Source: Halomonas meridiana (GTDB lineage: Bacteria; Pseudomonadota; Gammaproteobacteria; Pseudomonadales; Halomonadaceae). From it: 64,000 bases of DNA. The stretch spans positions 1,178,001-1,242,000 of the forward strand of contig NZ_CP024621.1 of assembly GCF_009846525.1 (NCBI RefSeq), written 5' to 3'. Positions 28,542-36,475 of this stretch are shown here, piece after piece. Positions within the stretch are counted from its first letter, which is position 1, and the number at the start of each line of letters is the position of its first letter. A program made the position numbers and the translations under genes. Below the pieces are notes generated by a model. That model did no database searches. It was not told where the DNA came from and saw only the letters and a list, made by a program, of their open reading frames with translations.

Positions 28542-28958
28542 TTAATAGTCAACATGTAACTCATAGCGGTTATTGTCCTTTTCTTTAGCACCTCCCAATG
28601 CATTACCTGTTACTTCAAGCTGATAATTGCCTGGCTGCAATTGGCGAACCATTTCAAAATGGCCACGGGGGCTGGATGCTTCTGCCACCTGCTGTCCAGC
28701 TGCATTGTAAAGCACAGCAGAGATACGGTTACCAGTGCTGGTTGCGCCTGGGAAGTGCTCACTTACTATCTTCAGCGTAGTCGCTTGTTGAATGTTAATA
28801 TTGAAACGCTTTGATTGGCCTTGGGCCAGCAATTGTGTAGAAGAGACGCCTCTTTCAAGTAGTGGCAGATCTTGGATGGTCGTCCCATAGTTAGCCAATG
28901 CAGGCGTTGAAAGAATGCTAGCTACAAGCGCTCCAAAGAGAATTGATTTAACTTTCAT
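28542..28958 (-). CDS. Secreted hypothetical protein of the copper region
   Basis: 138 residues with a clear Sec signal peptide (MKVKSILFGALVASILSTPALA, cleavage after ALA). The mature part is all-beta in character and resembles pre-peptidase C-terminal/bacterial PPC-like beta-sandwiches (QSKRFNINIQQATTLKIVSE ... LQPGNYQLEVTGNA). No metal-binding cluster is obvious. Its promoter carries the same direct repeat as the other copper promoters, so it is probably copper-induced. Function unknown. Confidence 0.75.
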   Translation of the reverse strand: MKVKSILFGALVASILSTPALANYGTTIQDLPLLERGVSSTQLLAQGQSKRFNINIQQATTLKIVSEHFPGATSTGNRISAVLYNAAGQQVAEASSPRGHFEMVRQLQPGNYQLEVTGNALGGAKEKDNNRYELHVDY

Positions 28959-28989
28959 GATAACTACTCCAGTGGTTGGTTACATGGTT

Positions 28990-29021
28990 ATATTAGCTGG
29001 GGTTTTTGAAATGAAGCTGAA
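28990..29021 (-). promoter_or_regulatory. CopR-type box and -10 of the secreted protein gene
   Basis: Read on the + strand: TTGAA (29006-29010) and CTGAA (29017-29021), 11 bp apart; on the coding strand TTCAG...TTCAA. Nine bp separate the near half-site hexamer from a -10 TAATAT (28990-28995). The half-site near the gene is imperfect. Confidence 0.6.
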
Positions 29022-29040
29022 TATAAAAATAAAAATAATA

Positions 29041-29064
29041 AAAAACGCCACCATTTGGTGACGT
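29041..29064 (-). terminator. Terminator of the cop operon
   Basis: On the minus strand ACGTCACCA/TGGTGGCGT, a 9-bp stem with one G-T pair and a 2-nt loop, followed by six T. It lies 26 nt after the copB stop. Confidence 0.8.
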
Positions 29065-29089
29065 TAAAAGTTACACACTGTCAGAGTCG

Positions 29090-29860
29090 TTAGAACATTA
29101 GTTTAACACCGGCAACAACTCCAGTATCTTCCGTGTTGTCGCCACTGGCTCGGGAGAGATCTGCAGTGTCGCCGTATTCTTTCTCCCAATAGGCACCGAT
29201 GTAGGGGGCGAAGCGTCGGGTCACTTCGTAGCCTAGCCGTAGGCCAGCACGAACCGAGTTAAGGCCTTCGCCCACGCCAAATTCTTCAACTTCACTGGCG
29301 GCCACGGCAATTTCGGTGCGCGGCTGTAGGTAGAGCCGCTGAGTCAGGCGCAGATCGTATTCGCCTTCAAAACTGGCGGCCACGTCGCCATCTTCACTCA
29401 CTTGTAATGCCACGTCGGTTTCAATGCCGTAGGGCATTACGCCTTGCAGGCCGACAACCCCATAGGTGCGTTCAGCGTGATCATCGGAGAAAACACCGCC
29501 TTGATAACCGATCCCCCCCTGTAACTCCCAAAAATCAGCCACTAAACGACTATAGAGTAGTTCCAAAGACTCAAACTCAGCATCTTCGCCGTCGCCCTGG
29601 ACATTTTCGCCTTCTGACTTTAGGTAAATGCGGTTGATATCGCCGCCGTACCAGCCTTGAAAGTCCCATACCACGGCTTCTGGGCCTTTATCAGGCACGC
29701 TATATTCGAGCCGATCAAACAGTGCCATACCCATATTATGTTCCTCAGTGGGCGCTGGCCAACTGTCTGGTGCCGCATAGCCATCTTCGGCTTGAGCGGT
29801 CGTGGCGGCGGCCATGCCAAGGGCGGCGCTGGCGAGGGTTAAGTAGTGCTTGGTTTTCAT
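29090..29860 (-). CDS. copB: Copper resistance protein B (outer membrane)
   Basis: 256 residues of the CopB/PcoB family. The signal peptide (MKTKHYLTLASAALGMAAATTAQA) is followed by a short acidic N-terminus; the Met-rich repeats of some CopB proteins are absent. Residues about 45-256 form the conserved outer-membrane beta-barrel (VWDFQGWYGGDINRIYLKSE, SLELLYSRLVADFWELQGGI, RFAPYIGAYWEKEYG) ending in the C-terminal Phe (VKLMF) used for barrel insertion. It follows copA by 9 bp and is the last gene of the operon. Confidence 0.92.
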   Translation of the reverse strand: MKTKHYLTLASAALGMAAATTAQAEDGYAAPDSWPAPTEEHNMGMALFDRLEYSVPDKGPEAVVWDFQGWYGGDINRIYLKSEGENVQGDGEDAEFESLELLYSRLVADFWELQGGIGYQGGVFSDDHAERTYGVVGLQGVMPYGIETDVALQVSEDGDVAASFEGEYDLRLTQRLYLQPRTEIAVAASEVEEFGVGEGLNSVRAGLRLGYEVTRRFAPYIGAYWEKEYGDTADLSRASGDNTEDTGVVAGVKLMF

Positions 29861-29869
29861 ACTGCCTCC

Positions 29870-31759
29870 TTAAGAAACTTGAACAACGCGGAACATGCCA
29901 GCATCCATGTGATAGAGAAGGTGGCAGTGGAACGCCCAACTGCCCTCTGCGTCTGCGGTGATCAACGCAGACACGCGCTCACCAGGCTTCACATTTAGGG
30001 TGTGTTTGCGTGGTATCAATTCCCCTTGGCCGTTTTCCAGCTCCATCCACATACCGTGGAGGTGGATAGGATGCTCCATCATGGTGTCGTTAATGAGGAT
30101 TAGGCGCAGCCGCTCATCTTTCTCAAAATGAATAGGGCCGGTCACTTCGCTAAACTTCTTACCGTCGAACGACCACATATAACGTTCCATATTACCGGTC
30201 AGGTGCAGCTCAAGCTCACGGCCTGGTTCACGGCGGTCAGGCCATGGCGTGAAGGCTTTTAAATCGCGGTAGACTAAAACACGACGTTCATCAGAGTCGA
30301 TGCCGATGCCCGCCTGGTCGTATCGAGAGCCGGGCTGGGCTTCACCGGCAACGAGCAAGCCATTTTCGCCGATTTTCGCCTGTTCACCCGCCATGCCACC
30401 CATATTAGAGTGATCCATGCCTTGCATGTTGGACATGCTGGAGTGGTCCATCCCCGCCATGCTGGAATGATCCATGCCTTCCATATTCGACATGTTTGAG
30501 CGATCCATTTCCGACATGTTGGAATGATCCATACCTTCCATATTCGACATGCCGGAGTGGTCCATCCCCGCCATATTTGACATGCCAGAATGATCCATCC
30601 CGCCCATACCGTGGGCACCCATGGCTTCCATACCGCGGTCGGCAATTTGACGGCGTTCAGGAATCTCCGCCTGCATGCCTTCACGTGGGGCTAGCGTGGC
30701 GCGAGCATAGCCGCTCCGATCCATGGCTTCGGCGAAGATGGTGTATGCCCGGTCGTCTTCAGGTGAAACCAGCACATCGTAGGTTTCAGCCACGCCAATA
30801 CGGAACTCATCAACAGGAACGGGTTGCACCGGCTGTCCATCAGCGGCCACCACGGTCATCTTCAGGCCAGGAATACGGACATCGAAAAAAGACATGGCTG
30901 AGCCGTTAATCACGCGTAGCCGTATCCGCTCACCAGCTTTGAACAAGGCATTCCAGTTTTCTTGAGGAGAATGTCCGTTGAGAAGATAAGTATAAGTACT
31001 ACCGGTGACATCGGCGATATCCCGCGAACTCATGCGCATTTGAGCCCACATGCCACGCATTTCAGCGGTCTGAGCAAAACCGTTGTTACGAACATCGGCA
31101 AAGAAGTCAGCAATCGTGCGCTCTTGGAAGTTGTAATAGCCTTCCATGGTTTTCAGATTTCGGAACACCGACATCGGGTCTTCAAAAGTCCAGTCAGTGA
31201 GCAGTAACACATGCTCACGGTCGTAACGGATAGGCTCACGCTCGGCAGCGTCGATAATCAATGGCCCGGCATGGCCAAGCTGCTCCTGCATACCGGAATG
31301 ACTGTGGTACCAGTAGGTACCGTTCTGACGGACGGGAAAACGGTAGGTAAAGGTTTCACCGGGGGCGATACCTGCAAAGCTAACGCCAGGCACACCATCC
31401 ATTTCCGGCGGTAGAATGAGACCATGCCAGTGGATGGAGGTGGGCTCGTCCAGCAGGTTGGTGACACGCAGTACTGCGTCTTGACCTTCTTTCAAACGAA
31501 TCAGCGGGCCAGGACTGGTACCGTTAATGGTAATGGGTTGGGCTTCTTGTCCGTCAATAGGCAACGATTCACGGCGGATCGCCAGCGATACTTCGGGCCC
31601 TTCTTCAACGCCCTGAGCATAGACATTGGTACGGCCCCAGGGGTTTGCCCAGGCGGGAGTTAACCCCATTGCCGCAGCAGAACCTAAGCCTAAGGCAGCG
31701 CCTCCTTTTAACACTTGCCGACGAGAAAGAGGGCGAGAAATGATACTTGAGCGTGCCAT
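29870..31759 (-). CDS. copA: Multicopper oxidase CopA (PcoA type)
   Basis: 629 residues. A Tat signal (SRRQVLKGGAALGLG) exports it folded to the periplasm, where CopA/PcoA oxidases oxidise Cu(I) and bind copper. Copper-site motifs in order: HWHG (near 104), WYHSHSG (near 149), HPIHLHGMWMEL (near 568) and HCHLLYHMDAGMF (near 611). Between the second and third cupredoxin domains, residues about 388-455, lies a run of Met/His repeats of the form MDHSxM, a Cu(I)-binding linker. It is preceded by a CopR-type box and followed by copB; gene order cupredoxin-copR-copS-copA-copB. Confidence 0.95.
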   Translation of the reverse strand: MARSSIISRPLSRRQVLKGGAALGLGSAAAMGLTPAWANPWGRTNVYAQGVEEGPEVSLAIRRESLPIDGQEAQPITINGTSPGPLIRLKEGQDAVLRVTNLLDEPTSIHWHGLILPPEMDGVPGVSFAGIAPGETFTYRFPVRQNGTYWYHSHSGMQEQLGHAGPLIIDAAEREPIRYDREHVLLLTDWTFEDPMSVFRNLKTMEGYYNFQERTIADFFADVRNNGFAQTAEMRGMWAQMRMSSRDIADVTGSTYTYLLNGHSPQENWNALFKAGERIRLRVINGSAMSFFDVRIPGLKMTVVAADGQPVQPVPVDEFRIGVAETYDVLVSPEDDRAYTIFAEAMDRSGYARATLAPREGMQAEIPERRQIADRGMEAMGAHGMGGMDHSGMSNMAGMDHSGMSNMEGMDHSNMSEMDRSNMSNMEGMDHSSMAGMDHSSMSNMQGMDHSNMGGMAGEQAKIGENGLLVAGEAQPGSRYDQAGIGIDSDERRVLVYRDLKAFTPWPDRREPGRELELHLTGNMERYMWSFDGKKFSEVTGPIHFEKDERLRLILINDTMMEHPIHLHGMWMELENGQGELIPRKHTLNVKPGERVSALITADAEGSWAFHCHLLYHMDAGMFRVVQVS

Positions 31760-31789
31760 GTGTAACTCCCATCAATGGTGAATAGCACT

Positions 31790-31821
31790 ATCTTGATGGA
31801 AGAAGCTGAATCAAAGCTGAA
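31790..31821 (-). promoter_or_regulatory. CopR-type box upstream of copA
   Basis: CTGAA at 31806-31810 and 31817-31821 on the + strand (coding strand TTCAGCTTTGATTCAGC), 11-bp pitch. A weak -10 CAAGAT (31790-31795) lies exactly 9 bp from the near hexamer. It sits in the 68-bp gap between copS and copA. Confidence 0.65.
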
Positions 31822-31827
31822 TGATGA

Positions 31828-33180
31828 TTAATTGACTACTTCGCCCGTCAAGGGCAAAGCAATCGTTACGCGTAAACCACCCAGCGGGCTTCGCTCAAAC
31901 TGAGAGTAACCCGAGTAGCGGGCAACTAACTGTGCAAGAATCGAAAGGCCTAAGCCGTAGCCAGGGCGGCGCTCATCCAGACGTGTACCACGCTCTCCCA
32001 AGCGCGAAAGTTCCTCGTTTGCAACGCCCTGACCATCATCATCAATCGTTAGCGTGAGTGCAGTTACAGTGACGGCAACATCGCAATGAACGCGCCTGCT
32101 TGACCATTTTCCTGCGTTATCAAGCACGATGCCTAATATTTCTGAAAAGTCGTGAGATTCAATGGGAACTTGTTCTTCCTCACTTGCTGAGTGAGTCAGG
32201 TCGAATATACGCTCAGGATAGAGGCTACGAAACATCTCAATCAGCCGTAAGCTATCACGAGTAACGTTGGCCATTCGTCCCGCATTAGGACCTGCGATAC
32301 GTGAACGACGCAGCTCCGCATCCAACTGGGCGTTGATGTCTTCAATACGGCTGAGTAGTTTATGGCGTCTGTTCTCATCGATAGGCCGGTTGCCACGCAG
32401 TACTTGAGTCACGGCTGCAAGCGGTGTTTTTAATGCATGTGATAGGTTGGCGACCGATTCTCGCGAGCGCTTTAGACGAAGATCGATGTCGTCCATGAAC
32501 CAGTTCAACTGGTCGACTAATTCATCTAGCTCCGAAGGGGCTACTAATGACAAGCGATCTCGTTTGCCTGAGCGCAATGCTTCAAGTTGTTGGCGCAGTT
32601 GCCAGAGTGGTATGAGTCCACGGTTAACCGCCAGCATATTGAGTATGATGAGCATCCCTAAAAGCACGGCGGCAATCCCACCGACCCACCAGTGCAAGGT
32701 CGCAAGTCCTGCTTCCACCTGTGAAAAATCCTCACCCACCAGTAGCACACCCTGTGTGCCCTGCCACTCAAAATGGCGACGATAGACGAGCATGTGCTGC
32801 GTTCCGCGATTCACGTCTATTAGGGCATCACCGTTTTCTTCCAGCAATGGAGCCAGCTGTTGCTGCCATTGCGGGTCGGAAGCGCTGACCGAGCCATTGA
32901 AGCGGAGTACATAGAGATGATGAAAGACTTGATAGCCTTGGCTAACCGAGTCGAGCGCAGTCGGCACAGCCGTTTGGTCTTGCTCTAGCTGCGCAACCGC
33001 GTGATTTGCTTCACGTTGTAAGCGTTCACCTAAAAAATCTCTTGCCAGGCTCTGTAAAAAGATCCCGTGCAATAGCCACGTGGTGACCACCACCAGTAGC
33101 GCGACGCCGCCTAGCCATGCGAGTAGCCGAATGCGTAAACTGCGTCTATCAATGTGAAGCAAAGAAATACCCCTGACCAC
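31828..33180 (-). CDS. copS: Sensor histidine kinase CopS
   Basis: 450 residues. TM1 (about 19-40), a periplasmic sensor of about 120 residues, TM2 (about 166-188), then HAMP-like helices and the kinase core. The phosphoacceptor His is in ANLSHALKTPLAAVTQ (near 247), the N box in ILGIVLDNAGKWSS, and the G boxes in TIDDDGQGV and GYGLGLSILAQLV. The architecture is PhoQ-like. It starts 32 bp inside the copR stop if the GTG at 33180 is used; a TTG further in would shorten the overlap. Its position before copA and after copR makes periplasmic copper the probable signal. Confidence 0.9.
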   Translation of the reverse strand: MVRGISLLHIDRRSLRIRLLAWLGGVALLVVVTTWLLHGIFLQSLARDFLGERLQREANHAVAQLEQDQTAVPTALDSVSQGYQVFHHLYVLRFNGSVSASDPQWQQQLAPLLEENGDALIDVNRGTQHMLVYRRHFEWQGTQGVLLVGEDFSQVEAGLATLHWWVGGIAAVLLGMLIILNMLAVNRGLIPLWQLRQQLEALRSGKRDRLSLVAPSELDELVDQLNWFMDDIDLRLKRSRESVANLSHALKTPLAAVTQVLRGNRPIDENRRHKLLSRIEDINAQLDAELRRSRIAGPNAGRMANVTRDSLRLIEMFRSLYPERIFDLTHSASEEEQVPIESHDFSEILGIVLDNAGKWSSRRVHCDVAVTVTALTLTIDDDGQGVANEELSRLGERGTRLDERRPGYGLGLSILAQLVARYSGYSQFERSPLGGLRVTIALPLTGEVVN

Positions 33181-33814
33181 GTCGCGTTTGAATGACTGAT
33201 TTACCGAGATAACGGCGCAGACGAGCGATGTAGACTTCCACCAAGTTAGGTGCGGCAGCGTCCTGCTCCAAGGCGTAGAGCTGCTCTAGTAGCTGATCTT
33301 TCGAGTGAATACGGTCTGGATGAAGCATTAAGTAGCGCAGTAATCGAAACTCCGTTGCTGTTAGCGAACGCCACGTTTCCCCTTCTAAGCACACACGTTG
33401 ACCCGCCTCATCCAACGAGACACCGTTTAGCGTAATCACCTGAGATAACTGACCAGACTGCCTACGCAGCAAGGCCTTCAGGCGGGCCATGAGTTCGGCT
33501 TCGTGGAAGGGCTTGGTGAGATAGTCATCGGCTCCCGTTTCAAGTCCAATCACTTTATCTTCCCAGGTATCGCGCGCCGTCAAAATCAAAATAGGCGTAC
33601 TGCGCTTCTGCTTGCGCCAATGAGCGAGAAGATCTAACCCCGATCCATCGGGCAAACCGACATCTAAAATAGCCAGCTCATAATGCTCGGTTGCCATCAG
33701 CGACTTGGCCGCTTTCAATGAAGCGGCCAAATCAACCAGGTAACCGTTGTCCTTGAGACTCTCTGCCAAGCTTTCTGCCAACAAATCATCATCTTCGAGT
33801 AGCAACAGTTTCAT
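33149..33814 (-). CDS. copR: OmpR-family response regulator CopR
   Basis: 221 residues. Receiver domain with acidic pocket DD (residues 8-9), phosphoacceptor Asp in LAILDVGLPDGSG (near 51), Thr in ILILTARD (near 79) and Lys in DDYLTKPFHEAEL (near 101). A C-terminal winged-helix of the OmpR/PhoB type follows (LTATEFRLLRYLMLHPDRIH ... YIARLRRYLG). Regulators of this class bind head-to-tail half-sites about 11 bp apart, which matches the repeats at the copper promoters. It is cotranscribed with copS (overlap) and the cupredoxin gene (14-bp gap). Confidence 0.93.
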   Translation of the reverse strand: MKLLLLEDDDLLAESLAESLKDNGYLVDLAASLKAAKSLMATEHYELAILDVGLPDGSGLDLLAHWRKQKRSTPILILTARDTWEDKVIGLETGADDYLTKPFHEAELMARLKALLRRQSGQLSQVITLNGVSLDEAGQRVCLEGETWRSLTATEFRLLRYLMLHPDRIHSKDQLLEQLYALEQDAAAPNLVEVYIARLRRYLGKSVIQTRRGQGYFFASH

Positions 33815-33828
33815 GGGTCTACGTCAGA

Positions 33829-34329
33829 TTAGAGAGAAAAGTTACCGTACATGCCGGATTCATAATGACCGGGAATGTTACAGGCATACTCTAGCTCGTT
33901 AACATTGTCAGGGACACTCCATAATAAAGTCCCGGTTTCACCAGGCTCAATGGTGACACCTGCCATGTTCATGCTAGCCATATCGTGACCGTCGCCGTGT
34001 GACATATTCGACATATCATGGCCTCCGCCGTTGGCCATGTTTAGCATCATTTGACGATGTTCTTCTTGGGCTTCTTTGCTACCGATCACAAACTCATGTT
34101 CTAAATTGCCGGTGTTGGTGATTTCAAATTTGACAATTTCACCCGCCGCCATTTCTAACGTTTCAGGGTCGAACCACATATCGCCAGCATCAAGAGTGAT
34201 CGTGCGGTCAACGTCAGCGTCGGTCAGGCCACTGTCACCGCCGCCATGGCCGGGTGCAGCCCATGCCGCGCTTGTTACTAGGCTTAGTGAAAGAGCTAGC
34301 AAAGACGTTGTTAAAATGGTGTTGCGCAT
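33829..34329 (-). CDS. Periplasmic cupredoxin with Met/His-rich loop
   Basis: 166 residues from the ATG at 34329 (GAGG lies 9 nt upstream); an ATG at 34335 also exists with tight spacing. Signal peptide ending SAAWA, then a plastocyanin-like beta-sandwich. Blue-copper ligands: His in NLEHEFVIG (near 82) and the C-terminal Cys-His-Met set in YACNIPGHYESGMYG. A loop of HDMSNMSH-type residues (about 104-125) adds extra Cu-binding potential. It probably buffers or carries periplasmic copper. First gene of the cop operon, directly behind a CopR-type box. Confidence 0.9.
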   Translation of the reverse strand: MRNTILTTSLLALSLSLVTSAAWAAPGHGGGDSGLTDADVDRTITLDAGDMWFDPETLEMAAGEIVKFEITNTGNLEHEFVIGSKEAQEEHRQMMLNMANGGGHDMSNMSHGDGHDMASMNMAGVTIEPGETGTLLWSVPDNVNELEYACNIPGHYESGMYGNFSL

Positions 34330-34365
34330 GGTCATTTACCTCAAAAGGGTTGTTGTCACTGCTTC

Positions 34366-34397
34366 CTTATACGGTGTTAACCTGAAACGAGCCTGAA
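34366..34397 (-). promoter_or_regulatory. CopR-type box and promoter of the cop operon
   Basis: CTGAA at 34382-34386 and 34393-34397 on the + strand; on the coding strand TTCAGG-N5-TTCAGG. Nine bp from the near hexamer is TATAAG (34366-34371), the best -10 of the four copper promoters. Confidence 0.7.
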
Positions 34398-34454
34398 CCC
34401 AGCGGGTAGAATATGATCCATCGCAACTTTTCATTTTTTACAACGTTACAAGGC

Positions 34455-34486
34455 TTGACCTTGAGGTAGCCCTAGAGTCGTACACT
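34455..34486 (+). promoter_or_regulatory. MerR-type metal promoter
   Basis: TTGACC (34455-34460) and TACACT (34481-34486) are 20 bp apart, the over-long spacing of promoters controlled by MerR-family metal regulators. Between them lies an imperfect dyad, CTTGAGG-TAGC-CCTAGAG. No MerR-family gene is in the window, so the regulator must act in trans. It faces away from the cop operon and reads into the DUF411 pair. Confidence 0.6.
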
Positions 34487-34525
34487 CAGGGCGTAATTTC
34501 TAACTGACTTGATCGGAGGCTTACC

Positions 34526-34675
34526 ATGATGAATGCCGATTGCTTAGCTTTTATGAGCTCAATGGGCTGGTACGGCTGGCTGATGCCGCTGTTTTTTCTT
34601 CTGCTCGTAGGCTTAGGTATCGCGTCGCTCGCAAAATACTTGTTTAGCCACACAACGAGGGCAGGCCGTTCATGA
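34526..34675 (+). CDS. Small membrane protein upstream of the DUF411 gene
   Basis: 49 residues: a short N-terminus with Cys and Met residues (MMNADCLAFMSSMGWYGW), one hydrophobic helix (LMPLFFLLLVGLGIASLA) and a basic tail. A good CGGAGG site precedes the ATG by 8 nt. Its TGA overlaps the DUF411 start as ATGA, so the two are coupled. I do not recognise a family; a role in metal handling is inferred from context. Confidence 0.7.
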   Translation: MMNADCLAFMSSMGWYGWLMPLFFLLLVGLGIASLAKYLFSHTTRAGRS

Positions 34676-35109
34676 AACATCTTAACGCTACTATTCTATC
34701 AATTGCTTTGGCTCTCGGGGCTACATCGGCTCAGGCTGCACTGCCGGACGAAGCTACACTGTACAAAAATCCTCAGTGCGGATGCTGTGATGAATATGCT
34801 CGCCACTTGGAAATGCTGGGAGTCGATGTAACCATTGTCGATAACGTTGAGCTCGGCGATATCAAACAGAAGGCTGGCGTCCCTTATGGTTTGGGGTCGT
34901 GCCACACCATCGAAATAGGTGACTACTGGATTGAAGGGCACGTGCCGATGGAGGCAGTCGAGGCATTATTTGAAGAACAACCTGACATAGGTGGGATCGG
35001 CCTAGCAGGGATGCCCATTGGTACACCAGGCATGCCAGGGCCTCAGGGTGAGCCTTACGAAATCTATATGTTCACTGACCACAAAGACGATTCGTTTATG
35101 ACTCTGTAG
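34672..35109 (+). CDS. DUF411 metal-binding periplasmic protein
   Basis: 145 residues. Signal peptide ending AQAA, then the DUF411 core: LYKNPQCGCCDEYARHLE with a CGCC motif (residues about 35-38), GVPYGLGSCHTIEIGDYWIE with the conserved SCHT, and GHVPMEAVEAL. The C-terminal part has MPIGTPGMPGPQGEPYEIY, typical of the family. DUF411 proteins occur in copper and other metal resistance clusters; they are thought to bind metal through these Cys/His. Driven by a MerR-type promoter and coupled to the small membrane protein. An ISL3 element lies 9 bp after its stop. Confidence 0.88.
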   Translation: MKHLNATILSIALALGATSAQAALPDEATLYKNPQCGCCDEYARHLEMLGVDVTIVDNVELGDIKQKAGVPYGLGSCHTIEIGDYWIEGHVPMEAVEALFEEQPDIGGIGLAGMPIGTPGMPGPQGEPYEIYMFTDHKDDSFMTL

Positions 35110-35118
35110 TAGATTTTT

Positions 35119-36467
35119 GGCTCTTCGACGTTGGGTGTGGAATTCGCCCCCTGAGCTGGGCCAGAATATGACCTCCACAGCGGCAGGAGGTATGACATGG
35201 ACGGCACCCAGATTCTAACACTCGGCCTGGGCTTGGAAGCGCCCTGGATCCTCAAGAACCAGTACCTGGATACCGCCGTGTCGCCCCACCGCTTGGACCT
35301 CTATGTCGAGGCGGAGCGAGGCAGTCTCTATCCCTGCCCAGAATGTGGTAAGGCCTGCCAAGCTCATGACTTTGCCGACAAAACCTGGCGGCATCTGAAC
35401 TTCTTTCAGCATCACTGTTACCTGCATGCTCGCGTGCCGCGCACGAAGTGTCCTGACCATGGCGTCAAGCGCATAGAGGTGCCCTGGGCCCGGCCGGGCA
35501 GCGACTTTACCCTGCTGTTCGAGCAAGCGGCCATGTCACTGGTCAAGGAGATGCCGGTACTGGCCGTCTCCCGCCAGTTGGAGATTTCCGACAAACGACT
35601 ATGGCGCATCGTGCACCGCTACGTTGGCCGCATGTTGGGGGAACTGGATCTGTCCAAGGTGGTGACGGTCGGCGTGGACGAAACCGCCTCCCGGCGCGGT
35701 CATCGCTATGTCACGGTGTTCCTCGACATGCAGCGCAAGCGGGAACCGGTTATCTTTGCCGTCCCAGGCTGCGGCAAGGATGCCATCCAGGCTTTCAGCG
35801 CCTTCCTGGCGGCCCATGGCGGCGACCCGAATAATGTGGTCGAGGTCGTCTGCGATATGTCGCCAGCCTTCCTTAGCGGCGTGACCGAGCACCTTCCCAA
35901 GGCCGAGGTAACGGTCGACTGGTTCCATATCGTACAGACCTTCACCAAGCGGCTGGACGAGGTACGCAAGAAAGAGCGCCGGGAGCAGGGGCACCCCAAG
36001 TCGCTGCGCTGGGCCCTGCTGAAGAACCTGGATAACAAGAACCTGACACCCAAACAGCTTTCGGCGCTCCAGGAGTTGGTGGCCGATCAGAGCGCCACGG
36101 CCGATGCCTGGGTGATCAAGGAGAAGCTACGCTGGATCCAGAAGGCTCCAACGCCCAGAGCGGCTCGGTGGCGCATCACGAACTACCTCAAGGTCATGCA
36201 GGCGGCGGTGTCTGAAAAGCCACTGCTGAAGCCGATGGGGAAAGCCCTGGCGACGCTTGAGCGGCACCCCGACGCGGTGGTCAGACGCTGGCTCTCGGGA
36301 CTGACGAACGCAAGACTGGAAGGAATGAATGGTCTGTTCCAAGCGGCTCGGTCACGAGCACGTGGCTACCGGAACGAGGCCAACTTTATCGCCATGATCT
36401 ACCTGATTGGCAGCCCGGTGGGCCGCCTATTCGATCAGGCCAAATCCACGTGAAGTGACGAAGAACC
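35119..36467 (+). mobile_element. ISL3-family insertion sequence
   Basis: 1349 bp. Left end GGCTCTTCGACG... and right end (reverse complement) GGTTCTTCGTCA... match at GG-TCTTCG and at GTGGA further in, as in ISL3 elements. The 8 bp on either side, AGATTTTT and AGATATTG, agree at 6 of 8 positions, so a target duplication is possible but imperfect. Single transposase gene inside. Confidence 0.85.
35197..36453 (+). CDS. ISL3-family transposase
   Basis: 418 residues. An N-terminal zinc-finger (CPECGKACQAHDFADKTWRH then CYLHARVPRTKCPDHG) is followed by a helix-turn-helix region (LAVSRQLEISDKRLWRIVHR) and the DDE core: first Asp in VTVGVDETASRRGHRYVT, second in VEVVCDMSPAFLSGV, and Glu in NARLEGMNGLFQAARSRARG. 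Full length and intact. AGGAGG-type site just before the ATG. Confidence 0.93.
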   Translation: MDGTQILTLGLGLEAPWILKNQYLDTAVSPHRLDLYVEAERGSLYPCPECGKACQAHDFADKTWRHLNFFQHHCYLHARVPRTKCPDHGVKRIEVPWARPGSDFTLLFEQAAMSLVKEMPVLAVSRQLEISDKRLWRIVHRYVGRMLGELDLSKVVTVGVDETASRRGHRYVTVFLDMQRKREPVIFAVPGCGKDAIQAFSAFLAAHGGDPNNVVEVVCDMSPAFLSGVTEHLPKAEVTVDWFHIVQTFTKRLDEVRKKERREQGHPKSLRWALLKNLDNKNLTPKQLSALQELVADQSATADAWVIKEKLRWIQKAPTPRAARWRITNYLKVMQAAVSEKPLLKPMGKALATLERHPDAVVRRWLSGLTNARLEGMNGLFQAARSRARGYRNEANFIAMIYLIGSPVGRLFDQAKST

Positions 36468-36475
36468 AGATATTG

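Noticed and set aside
30380..30600. Short tandem DNA repeats resembling a CRISPR-like or noncoding array
   Set aside because: They are in frame in the CopA oxidase and encode MDHSxM units; there are no spacers or cas genes. No CRISPR array was seen in the window.
35111..36475. Exact 8-bp target duplication of the ISL3 element
   Set aside because: AGATTTTT and AGATATTG agree only at 6 of 8 positions; recorded as uncertain.
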